Below are positions 24,001 through 30,666 of a DNA stretch of 33,395 nt, piece by piece. Within the stretch, counting starts at the first letter, position 1. Each line of letters starts with the position of its first letter. The stretch covers positions 1 to 33,395 of the forward strand of contig CAYGWP010000067.1 of the NCBI GenBank assembly GCA_964353455.1, given 5' to 3'. The stretch comes from CAYGWP01 sp964353455. Its GTDB lineage: Bacteria > Planctomycetota > Phycisphaerae > FEN-1346. Below the pieces are notes generated by a model. The model saw only the letters and a program-made list of their open reading frames with translations. It had not been told where the DNA came from and did no database searches. The translations under genes were made by a program, and so were the position numbers.

Positions 24001-24585
24001 CTTTACGAGTCCTCGGCCGATGGCAAGGAGGCATTTGCATATCGAAAAGTGAACGGCGCGTGGCCGTACCCGGCCGAGGGCGTGGACCGCGATTCCTCGC
24101 TCGTCCAGCAGGGGACGGGCGGGCGGCTCGAAAAACGCGGCGCGGTCCTCCAATTCCGCCCCGGCGCAACCGGCTACCTGCTGACCGACCCGGCGGGCGA
24201 GACGGTGGCCGCGTTCAACCCCCTGCCCGACCTTACGCCGTGGCGGCTGGCGCTTCCGAACGGGGCGACCGTGACGGCCGATGGGCGGGTGGGCCTTCTC
24301 AGGGCGGTCGCGCACCTTAAGGATGCACGTATCGCCATTGATGCTGCGCGCAAGCCGGGCAGTCCGACGCCGGCCGACGATGAGGCACGGGCGATGGCGG
24401 TCGTCGGATGGCCGGGCGACCTGAAGATGGAAGTGAACGGCCGGAAGATCGCCGTGCCGACGCGGACCGAAATCGGCGGCAAGCCCGCCTTCGTCATCCC
24501 GCTGGCCGATGGCGAGATGCCAAACGACCTGCCCGAGCGCATCCGCCGCGCAGAAGAATCTCTCGCCGCAAGTCCGAAGAGGTGA
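21094..24585 (+). CDS. Large exported protein of unknown family
   Basis: 1163-residue protein with a clear Sec signal peptide (MVRVAAAGAVFAMAAALAAAE). No family was recognised with confidence. The central part (about residues 330-830) is rich in Trp, Tyr, His and helix-forming stretches: FYRAGFNYTISTQNFNMSAS, YPARLWTWGAGSTQEHIDHY, ETHRHQKYWRRAYLGRHF, MDMRIGVNATRW. A beta-rich C-terminal part follows. That order recalls the (alpha/alpha) toroid plus beta-sandwich of heparinase- or alginate-lyase-like polysaccharide lyases, but the resemblance is architectural only. The neighbours (parallel beta-helix protein, exported oxidoreductase, SGNH hydrolase) also suggest carbohydrate work at the cell surface. 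A GAGG lies 14 bases before the ATG. Confidence 0.75.
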   Translation: MRNARNMVRVAAAGAVFAMAAALAAAEPVTVTIDDAETAGISGFRALWDTPIVLAEDGPVAFTDAVIKDRYGTALWEPARRDGGKRPAAIAVDSLQRTVLVRFPGAAGKVYEKVREGLAVTKAELVLPWRDTELWPPDQYDGRRNWGVDALYRKSQPRWHVVAWPVEFPWKADAETGPTYNSFLPGGGWWPTFGVSEAVHRVAGWPFGPTEVSESSPEGRMDVTAYLTGDKMPGRLGRLLGERLRAISENGFALRKRETYDHRYFTGVYEWATATGGRAILLKKPRLVVTLVAAKAGNPLPPLPPATDLAALAERIRKGEAADVPRQPAAAMPSARKIQEWTGKFAARPTWMTDLQWQRVRELKAADPKDSADEPFFYAYVPKYLRDRLAKKDKATKETVQPTPEQVYGLWVDQIIARQPRGWAGFEAAKEMTQWYLYRDCLPGPAREAIRRYWEAWLMPDRPTSDLVHPMQDQLAAKGGTTTYVGDSYFNKTGDWRGNKSFYRAGFNYTISTQNFNMSASAGALLGGAIIGSDLAMADGRHGQENYPARLWTWGAGSTQEHIDHYYYAITLSGNKAVRDFAPTPYDRLLADAMLTRGVEELVSCYHPALRRFIAGASRTSLEYLLVTQDGLQHIVHTMSRSGALHDLGNTDLPGAMPILGHDRTPRMIADQTLAGPWAPDWLATYVDTKPLPFEETHRHQKYWRRAYLGRHFGLASSDLERTRIQIMAQWQRQAGLVERMQDLVTMDMRIGVNATRWVNDAGGWISPYGHQYALQHKGKMIVAASPWPADFLKNAAAKNGLRSLQSSLALFNYQSPAPTWKIYVDDQPVTELPARARAGQWITVHDGVTYLAVRALPATDLGRTDEVVLEAGAEQTYEKRSARAALVVNSYWMKSAEPRPAPADWSAIDRACGGFIVELADAGEYADFAAFREHLRAARIETREDREAGVFHVKYSSGPDVLELGAMTLYESSADGKEAFAYRKVNGAWPYPAEGVDRDSSLVQQGTGGRLEKRGAVLQFRPGATGYLLTDPAGETVAAFNPLPDLTPWRLALPNGATVTADGRVGLLRAVAHLKDARIAIDAARKPGSPTPADDEARAMAVVGWPGDLKMEVNGRKIAVPTRTEIGGKPAFVIPLADGEMPNDLPERIRRAEESLAASPKR

Positions 24586-24599
24586 GGTCATCCACCACC

Positions 24600-24704
24600 G
24601 CGCGGCGGGTCGGGAGACCCGCCGCGCAATGCTCCTCGGCCCGCTGCGCAATGCCCGGCCCGCCGCGCAATGCTCCTCGGCCCGCCGCGCAATGCTCTCC
24701 GGCC
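24600..24704. repeat. Family A palindrome plus four-unit tandem repeat
   Basis: A perfect 12-bp stem GCGCGGCGGGTC with loop GGGA (24600-24627) starts 14 bases after the stop of the large gene. Its right arm is then repeated as GCCGCGCAATGCTCCTCGGC-like units at 24621, 24643, 24662 and 24684 (22, 19, 22 and 21 bases). The copies look like successive partial duplications of one edge of the palindrome. Confidence 0.78.
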
Positions 24705-24751
24705 GCGCGGCGCCACCTGGCTCGCCCGAGGCGAACAAACCCTGCGGCCTG

Positions 24752-26389
24752 CTACGGTGCGGCCGGTCGCGTCACCGTCACGATCACCGCCATGCTCGTC
24801 ATGACGTTTCCGGCCTTGTCGCGGGCCACGGCGGTCAGCGCGTACGGACCGGGGGCCAGGCGCGAGACGTCCCACGCGGCGGTGTACGGCGCGGCGGTGC
24901 GCTCGTCGCCGATTTTCTGCGTGCCCGCCATGAACTGGACCGCAACAACGCCGACATCATCGGCTGCCGCAGCCTCCAGATTGACTGATGGGCCGGAGAC
25001 GGCCGCGCCCTCAAGGGGCGAAGTCACCCGCACGTCGGGCGGAGTGACGTCGCCCCCTGGCTTGGCATCCCTCAAGAGACCGATGGCGTACTCGGCCGTG
25101 CCTGCCGACCGCCACGCCCCCAGGTCGTGCCCTTCCGACGACTTGCCGCGCGCCGGGCTGTGCGCGGCCAGGCGGAAGTCCTCGCCGGGGTTGACGAAAC
25201 CCGGGTCGCCCACCAGGCTGCGTGCGTCGTGGCCCTTCTGGCGCAGTTCAGCCAGGGTCGCGGGGTTGCCGGAAGGTGTGCGGAAACGGTCGGCGGCGTA
25301 CAGGTTCGAGTCGCAGGCCTTGATCGTCTCCCAACCCTTGACGTAGATCATCGGCCCCTCGGCGCCGACGATGTTATCGCGGAAAACCGAGTCGCGCGAC
25401 TCCACGTTGGGGTCGGAGTAGAAGCCCGTGCCGACGGCCCAGACGGTGTTGTGGTAGAACCTGTTCGACAGGTACGGGGCGCCGTCGCCGTAGTCCGTGA
25501 AGAAGCCGGTGCCCCCGGTGTGAACGAGATTCTCGAAGACGTGGGCGTTGTCGGTGGCGGCAATGATGCCGCCGGTCCTGAACCGGTGCACCAGGTTGCG
25601 GAAGATGAGGGTGCGGAACTCGTCGGTCGGCCGCTGGCGGGTGGAGTGGTGCTTGTATCGGATGCCCGCCCCGCAGTCGCGCACCTCGCAGTTGTGGATC
25701 ACGTTGCCGTTGCCGCCGAAGATGCCGATGCCCATGGCATTCTGGGGGTTCTTGCCGTCCGACGACTGGACGTCATAGACGAGGCAGTTGCGGATGGTCA
25801 GGCGATAAGGGTTGGCGATCAACTTGATGCCCGCCGGGTTGCGGCCGCCCTCGCCACGGATGCCGTGGACCTCCAGGCGCTCGAAGACGCAGTCGCTACA
25901 GGAGTTTGCGGCAAGTCCCGTCGCGCCGTTGCGGATCTCCAGGTCGGCCACCACCACGAAAGCGGCGATGTCGAGGGCCATGGCGCAGCCGCCGACGACG
26001 CCCTTCTCGGTGTCACCCTTGCCGTCAATCACGGCGCGTCGGGCCGGGTCAAACGACGTGATCGTAATCGGGAAACCCGCCCTGCCGTCGGCGCGGATCG
26101 AGAGGCAGTGGAACGGCCCCGTGTTCTCGCTGTACACGCCCGGCATGAGGTAGATGACGCTGCCGCCGGCCTGCTGCGGCCCCATCTTCTCGAGCAACCG
26201 GTCGATCATCGCGACGGTTCGCGCCGGACGCTCCGGCGACAGGCCGTCGCTTTCATCGCTGCCCTGAGGCGAGACGTACCATGCCTTGCCCGGACCGGTC
26301 GGCTTGAGCGGATGGTCCGCCGCTGCCGCCGACAACGCCAGACACAGGCTGACCGCAGCCGCAAGCCAGCGAGCAAATGGAAGCGTCAT
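24752..26389 (-). CDS. Secreted parallel beta-helix protein with Ig-like C terminus
   Basis: 545-residue exported protein. Signal peptide MTLPFARWLAAAVSLCLALSAAAA, then WYVSPQGSDESDGLSPERPARTV, the usual entry to right-handed parallel beta-helix (pectate-lyase-like) proteins. The helix region has repeating Asn/Val/Ile coil patterns such as FVVADLEIRNGATGLAANSC, LTIRNCLVYD and IHNCEVRDCGAGIRYKHHS. The C terminus (about 450-545) carries a bacterial Ig-like segment starting TPPDVRVTSPLEGAAVSG and ending YALTAVARDKAGNV. Substrate and activity are unknown; polysaccharide lyase or binding is likely for the fold. The start is ATG at 26389, with GGAGG 12 bases upstream; a longer frame to 26536 has no signal peptide at its start. 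It faces the large exported gene tail to tail. Confidence 0.86.
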   Translation of the reverse strand: MTLPFARWLAAAVSLCLALSAAAADHPLKPTGPGKAWYVSPQGSDESDGLSPERPARTVAMIDRLLEKMGPQQAGGSVIYLMPGVYSENTGPFHCLSIRADGRAGFPITITSFDPARRAVIDGKGDTEKGVVGGCAMALDIAAFVVVADLEIRNGATGLAANSCSDCVFERLEVHGIRGEGGRNPAGIKLIANPYRLTIRNCLVYDVQSSDGKNPQNAMGIGIFGGNGNVIHNCEVRDCGAGIRYKHHSTRQRPTDEFRTLIFRNLVHRFRTGGIIAATDNAHVFENLVHTGGTGFFTDYGDGAPYLSNRFYHNTVWAVGTGFYSDPNVESRDSVFRDNIVGAEGPMIYVKGWETIKACDSNLYAADRFRTPSGNPATLAELRQKGHDARSLVGDPGFVNPGEDFRLAAHSPARGKSSEGHDLGAWRSAGTAEYAIGLLRDAKPGGDVTPPDVRVTSPLEGAAVSGPSVNLEAAAADDVGVVAVQFMAGTQKIGDERTAAPYTAAWDVSRLAPGPYALTAVARDKAGNVMTSMAVIVTVTRPAAP

Positions 26390-26627
26390 CAAGTTGCGGT
26401 CCTCCTGGTGAACCGATCTCTCCGGAGGCGGCCCCCTCACGGCCGCCCGCCTGCCGCAAGAAAGGTACTTCCTCGGATGCCAGACATCAACAGAAATCGC
26501 AGGGGCGTAGGACAGCCTCACCTTTGGGTCTGACACGGGTCCGGGTCGAAGAGCACCTTGCCAATGCTCTCGGAGGCGGTAGAATCATCGCAAAGGCGGA
26601 AGGACCTTCAGAGCGGAGTTGACGAAC

Positions 26628-27935
26628 ATGCGGACTGGCCGAGGGATCACGCGGCGAGCGTTCCTTAAGTGCGCCGGGGCGGCCGTCGCGGCGGCGCCTT
26701 ACGTGATCGCTTCCGGCGCGCTCGGGTCGGACGGGCGTCCCGCGCCGAGCGGGCGGATCGCGATGGGCTTCATCGGCGTCGGCACGCAGGGCGGCGGACA
26801 CCTGGTGGGCGGGGCGTGGACGTACCTGACCGGCGGATACCTGGCGCGCGACGATGTGCAGGTCCTGGCGATCTCTGACATCGTGCGGACCAAGCGCGAG
26901 AGTCTCACGCAGAGGGTGAACGCCTACTACGCCGACAAGTCCGGCCGCAGCGAACACCGGGCCTGCGAGGCCTACAACGATTTCCGCGACGTCCTGGCGC
27001 GGCCCGACATCGACGCCGTCCTCATCGCCACGCCGGTTCACTGGCATGCACTCATGTCGATAATGGCGGCGACCGCCGGAAAGGACGTTTACTGCGAGAA
27101 GCCGGTCTCGCTGACGATCCAGGAAGGCCGCGCGATGGTCGAGGCCGTGCGGCGGTACGGCCGGGTGTACCAGGCCGGGACGCAGCAGCGGTCGTGCTAC
27201 GGCGGGAAGTTCCGCCGCGCGTGCGAGTACGTCCGGAGCGGACGCATCGGCAAACTTCAATCCGTGTATGCGATGCTGGGCGGCGGCGGGTTCGCTGCCG
27301 TCCCGGAGCGCGCGGCCGGGGCGCAGCCGGTCCCAGAGGGGCTGGACTGGGAAATGTTCGTCGGCCCGGCCCCGTGGACGCCGTACGCCGGCGACACCAA
27401 CGCCCACATGTTCGGATGGGGCAGCATCAACTGGGGCCAGCACCACTACGACATCGTCCAGTGGGGAATCGGCGCCGACGACACCGGGCCGGTCGAGATA
27501 GGATGGGAAGACGGCAAACTCGCGTACCGCTACGCCAACGGGGTGACGGTGTACGGGTGCCCGTATCCGGGCGAGAAGATCGGCGGCCAGGGCGGGGCCA
27601 TCTTCGTCGGGACCGAGGGCCGCATCGCGGTTGACCGCGACTGGCTGGTCTCGTATCCGCCGAAGATCCTTGAGCGGCCGCTCGGCCCTGCGGATGTGCA
27701 TCTATATAACTCAAATGACCATTCGAGCAACTTCCTGGAGTGCATCCGGACCCGCAGGCCGACCATCTCGGACGCCGAGACCGCCCACCGCGCGATGAGC
27801 GTCCTGCTGGTTGGCGGCGTCGCCGAAAAACTCGGGCGGCCCCTCAAGTGGGACCCCGCGGCCGAGCGGTTCCCCGGCGACGCGGAGGCCGACCGGATGC
27901 TCGCCGTCGCCATGCGCCCGCCGTGGCACACGTGA
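26628..27935 (+). CDS. Tat-exported Gfo/Idh/MocA-family oxidoreductase
   Basis: 435-residue NAD(P)-dependent dehydrogenase-like protein. A twin-arginine leader (TRRAFLKCAGAAVAAAPYVIA) predicts export folded through Tat. The Rossmann motif follows as MGFIGVGTQGGGHLV, then DIDAVLIATPVHWHALM and CEKPVSLTIQEGRAMVEA, with the conserved EKP lysine. The C-terminal half has GSINWGQHHYDIVQWGIGAD, typical of the planctomycete subgroup. Such proteins usually act on sugar or inositol derivatives; the substrate here is unknown. GGAG at 26615-26618 precedes the ATG; a TTG at 26619 is a less likely start. The HgdC-like gene starts seven bases after the stop. Confidence 0.9.
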   Translation: MRTGRGITRRAFLKCAGAAVAAAPYVIASGALGSDGRPAPSGRIAMGFIGVGTQGGGHLVGGAWTYLTGGYLARDDVQVLAISDIVRTKRESLTQRVNAYYADKSGRSEHRACEAYNDFRDVLARPDIDAVLIATPVHWHALMSIMAATAGKDVYCEKPVSLTIQEGRAMVEAVRRYGRVYQAGTQQRSCYGGKFRRACEYVRSGRIGKLQSVYAMLGGGGFAAVPERAAGAQPVPEGLDWEMFVGPAPWTPYAGDTNAHMFGWGSINWGQHHYDIVQWGIGADDTGPVEIGWEDGKLAYRYANGVTVYGCPYPGEKIGGQGGAIFVGTEGRIAVDRDWLVSYPPKILERPLGPADVHLYNSNDHSSNFLECIRTRRPTISDAETAHRAMSVLLVGGVAEKLGRPLKWDPAAERFPGDAEADRMLAVAMRPPWHT

Positions 27936-27941
27936 GGTCGA

Positions 27942-28706
27942 ATGCCCCCAGCGAAACAAACCGCCGTCGGGATCGACCTCGGGTCGCGCATGACGAAGGT
28001 CGTGCGCCTCTCGGGCGGCCGAATCACCGACGCCCACGTCTTCGACACGGGGCACGACCCCCTCGCGCATCTGATGGAGGTCCTCAAGGGCGTGCGCTCC
28101 GAGGCCGACGCCGTGGTGGCAACCGGTTACGGCCGCACGCTCGCCCGCGGGCAGTTCCCGTGCATGACGGTGACCGAGATCCGCGCCTGCGCGCGTGCCG
28201 CGCGGCACCTGTGTCCGCCTTGCTCGAGCGTCATAGACATCGGCGGGCAGGACACGAAGGCGATTGAACTTGGGGCGGGCAACGGGTTCGGCCGGTTCGA
28301 GATGAACGACCGCTGTGCCGCCGGCACGGGCCGGTTCCTGGAGGTGATGGCCGCCGCGCTCGGTTACGCCCTGGAGGACCTGGGGCGCGAGGCGCTCCGG
28401 GCGGACCGGCCGGTCGAGATATCGAGCATGTGCACTGTGTTCGCCGAGTCGGAGGTGGTGTCGCTTGTGGCGAAGGGCGAGGACCGTCACCGCATCGCGA
28501 TGGGTCTTCACGCGGCGACCGCGCGGCGTGTGGCGGCGATGGCGTCGCGGATACGCCTCGGCGCGAAGGCGCTTTTTGTGGGCGGCGTGGCCAGGAATGA
28601 GTGTATGATTGCGGCCCTCCGCGAGGAACTGCCGTGCGAACTCGTCGTGCCCGAGCGCCCGGAACTGGCCGTCGCGCTCGGGGCCGCACTCATCGGGCTT
28701 GATTGA
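27942..28706 (+). CDS. HgdC/BcrD-type activator ATPase (orphan)
   Basis: 254-residue BadF/BadG/BcrA/BcrD-family ATPase, most like the activator of 2-hydroxyacyl-CoA dehydratases, which uses ATP to inject an electron from a [4Fe-4S] cluster held between two subunits. The ASKHA-type phosphate motifs VGIDLGSRMTKVV and SVIDIGGQDTKAIEL are present, as are both cluster cysteines, C125 in NDRCAAGTGRFLE and C164 in SSMCTVFAESEVV. Length matches single-domain activators. The dehydratase subunits that normally accompany it are absent. Its start, after GAGG with five bases spacing and seven bases behind the oxidoreductase stop, suggests one transcription unit with that gene. Confidence 0.9.
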   Translation: MPPAKQTAVGIDLGSRMTKVVRLSGGRITDAHVFDTGHDPLAHLMEVLKGVRSEADAVVATGYGRTLARGQFPCMTVTEIRACARAARHLCPPCSSVIDIGGQDTKAIELGAGNGFGRFEMNDRCAAGTGRFLEVMAAALGYALEDLGREALRADRPVEISSMCTVFAESEVVSLVAKGEDRHRIAMGLHAATARRVAAMASRIRLGAKALFVGGVARNECMIAALREELPCELVVPERPELAVALGAALIGLD

Positions 28707-28819
28707 TATGGCGTCGTCGATACGGGTTTACCCGTCGCCGCACGTTTAGCCGTCGCCGCACACGGCGACGATCATGGCCGGGCAAGCCGCCCGCGCCGCA
28801 AAACGAAAGGGCTTTACCG

Positions 28820-29569
28820 ATGCGAACCTTGCTGCGATTGACGCTGGCGTTGGCCCTCATGCTGGCCCCGCCCTTGACCTGGCGGGCCGTCTGGTCGGCC
28901 GATGCTCCCGCCGCCAAGCCCGCCGCCGAGACGCCCGCCAAACCGACCGGCCCCGAGCGGTGGGAACCGACCATCCAGAAATTTGAGGCGGCCGACAAGG
29001 AATCCCCCCCGCCCCAGGGCGCCGTCCTCTTCGTCGGCAGTTCCACGTTCACGATGTGGAGGACTGTGGCTGAGGACCTGAAGCCCCTCGTGGTCGTCAA
29101 CCGCGGGTTCGGCGGCAGCACCATCCCCGACGTCCTCCGCTACGTCGATCGCATCGTCATCCCCTACAAGCCGCGCCAGATCGTCTTCTACGCCGGCGAC
29201 AACGACCTCCAGTCCAACCGCAAGGCCGAGCAGGTCCTGGCCGATTTCCAGGCGTTCGTCGAGAAGGTCCGCGCGGCCCTGCCCGAGACGAAGATACACT
29301 TCGTCTCCATCAAGCCCAGCCCCTCGCGGGCCCGCGTCTGGGACGAGGCGCAGAAGGCGAACCGCATGGTCCGCGAGTTCACAGAGAAGACGGCGGGCCT
29401 TGCGTTCATCGACACGACCAAGCCCATGCTCGACGCCGACGGGAAACCGAAGCCGGAAATCTTCCTCAAGGATATGCTACATATGAACCGGCAGGGATAC
29501 GAACTCTGGATCCCGATCGTCAAGTCGGCACTGGAAAAGGCCGGCGCTAAGCCGCCGGAAAAGAGATAG
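28820..29569 (+). CDS. Secreted SGNH/GDSL-type hydrolase
   Basis: 249-residue exported esterase-like protein. Signal peptide LLRLTLALALMLAPPL, then an Ala/Pro linker. SGNH blocks are present: block I FVGSSTFTMW (nucleophile S75), block II NRGFGGSTI (G98/G99), block III FYAGDNDL (N128), and block V KDMLHMN (D218, H221). The subgroup with GSSTFTMW and DNDL is common in planctomycetes and likely removes acyl groups from polysaccharides or similar substrates (family inference). The start is ATG at 28820 after GAAAGGG; the longer frame to 28703 runs through Arg-rich repeat sequence. Confidence 0.9.
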   Translation: MRTLLRLTLALALMLAPPLTWRAVWSADAPAAKPAAETPAKPTGPERWEPTIQKFEAADKESPPPQGAVLFVGSSTFTMWRTVAEDLKPLVVVNRGFGGSTIPDVLRYVDRIVIPYKPRQIVFYAGDNDLQSNRKAEQVLADFQAFVEKVRAALPETKIHFVSIKPSPSRARVWDEAQKANRMVREFTEKTAGLAFIDTTKPMLDADGKPKPEIFLKDMLHMNRQGYELWIPIVKSALEKAGAKPPEKR

Positions 29570-29581
29570 CGGGTGGCAGTT

Positions 29582-29740
29582 CTCCCCTCTCCCCTCGCGG
29601 GAGAGGGGTTGGGGGTGAGGGGGCGATGTACAGCGACCCCTCACCCGGCCTTCCGGCTTCGCCAAGGCTACGCCGGACAGGTCGGCCACCCTCTCCCGCC
29701 CGCCAATACAACGGGCGGGCAGGCTAAGGGGAGAGGGTAA
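29582..29740. repeat. Dispersed composite palindrome, family B, reverse copy
   Basis: Opens with the 10-bp stem CCCCTCTCCC/GGGAGAGGGG (29584-29608) and runs through CACCCGGCCTTCCGGCTTCG and GACAGGTCGGCCACCCTCTC, the reverse complement of the 9249-9381 repeat. It ends with the CAATACAACGGGCGGGCAGG block also found at 20949-20997. It follows the hydrolase stop by 14 bases. Confidence 0.85.
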
Positions 29741-29764
29741 AATGATGTGGCGCCCGGCGGCCCC

Positions 29765-30076
29765 TCACGCATCCGGAAACCGCTGGAGCCGCAGCGAGTT
29801 GCCGAGCACCGTCAGGCTCGACACGACCATCGCCGCGGCCGCAAGCAGCGGATGCAGCAGGCCGGCCGCGGCCGCCGACAGCGCGATCGCGTTGTATCCG
29901 AACGCCCACGCCAGGTTCTGCGCGATGATGCGGCGCGTCAGCCGGCTCAGGGCCACCAGCCACGGCACACGCGCGAGGCGGTTCCCAAGCAGCACCACGT
30001 GGCCCGTCTCGCGCGCCAGGTCCGTGCCTGCGGCAAGCGCGATGCCGACATCGGCCGTGGCCATCGCGGGGGCCTG
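29765..30076 (-). pseudogene. C-terminal remnant of a heavy-metal P-type ATPase
   Basis: About 103 codons matching the end of CopA-type P1B ATPases: APAMATADVGIALAAGTDLA, HVVLLGNRLARVPWLVALSR, then IIAQNLAWAFGYNAIALSAA and a last membrane segment. Homology starts abruptly at the AP of the expected GDGxNDAP motif, so the phosphorylation site, actuator and most membrane helices are missing. Upstream DNA has no matching sequence. The open frame extends to 30181 and could be translated, but not as a working pump. Confidence 0.8.
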
Positions 30077-30304
30077 GTTCCTGCAAGACAACTGGCAAGC
30101 TGACCAACGCAACCCAACATCTCTTGCCACCATCCCACACCTTCTCTGCCACCACGGCAGGATCATCAGTAGTGGCGGCACTCACGTACACTCTTGCCCA
30201 TGAGGGTGCCCCTCTGGTGACGCGAGGTTTTTCCTATTGACATCATCGTCGCCGACCGTATCATCCGCGGACCTCGATCGGCCTGCCGGCGCAACACCCA
30301 GCAA

Positions 30305-30451
30305 TTGCATCACGGCTTGGAGGTGACGCTTCCACCGGGGAAGTACGAGTACAAGTTCTTCGTCGATGGCCAGTGGATGGCTGATTCGGACCACAGCCAC
30401 ACCGTCCCGAATCCTTTCGGTTCGGTCAATTCGGTGGCCCACGTCGAGTAG
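30305..30451 (+). pseudogene. C-terminal remnant of a CBM48/glycogen-binding domain
   Basis: Frame ending at TAG 30449 encodes LEVTLPPGKYEYKFFVDGQW and continues to NPFGSVNSVAHVE. This is the last half of an AMPK-type glycogen-binding (CBM48) domain with the hallmark YEYKF, VDG.W and N.FG..NSV. Upstream codons no longer match. No start codon or ribosome binding site is suitable. It lies just before a glycogen-synthase-like gene, which may reflect an earlier shared cluster. Confidence 0.7.
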
Positions 30452-30458
30452 TGCCCGG

Positions 30459-30560
30459 TCACGAGGCCAACGCACGGTCCAGGTCGGCGAAGAACTTGAG
30501 CAGCGCCGGTTCAGGCCTGAGATATGAGGACTTTCGAGCGACGGCGTGGCTGGTTGCGTG
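30459..30560 (-). pseudogene. C-terminal tail of an unidentified gene
   Basis: A 33-codon frame ending in TGA at 30459-30461 gives VARKSSYLRPEPALLKFFAD followed by LDRALAS, which reads like a real protein end. An in-frame TAG precedes it and no start exists. The family is not recognised. It points tail-to-tail at the CBM48 remnant, with eight bases between the stops. Confidence 0.4.
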
Positions 30561-30567
30561 CTATACT
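30559..30567 (+). promoter_or_regulatory. Possible extended -10 promoter before the GT4 gene
   Basis: TGCTATACT fits an extended -10 (TGnTATAAT). No -35 match lies 17 bases upstream. It is about 100 bases before the glycosyltransferase start. Confidence 0.35.
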
Positions 30568-30666
30568 GAAACAAGAAGGCAATGTGGCCTCGCGAGTACG
30601 GCTCTCTTCGGTACTATGCGGCTGTCGGCTGTTGGACTCTAGAGGAGTGTATGACGGGGCCGGGTC

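Noticed and set aside
25127..26533. 468-codon open frame on the plus strand
   Set aside because: It is antisense to the beta-helix gene, which has a signal peptide and real domain motifs. The plus-strand translation is low-complexity Val/Ala/Arg/Asp sequence typical of GC-rich shadow frames.
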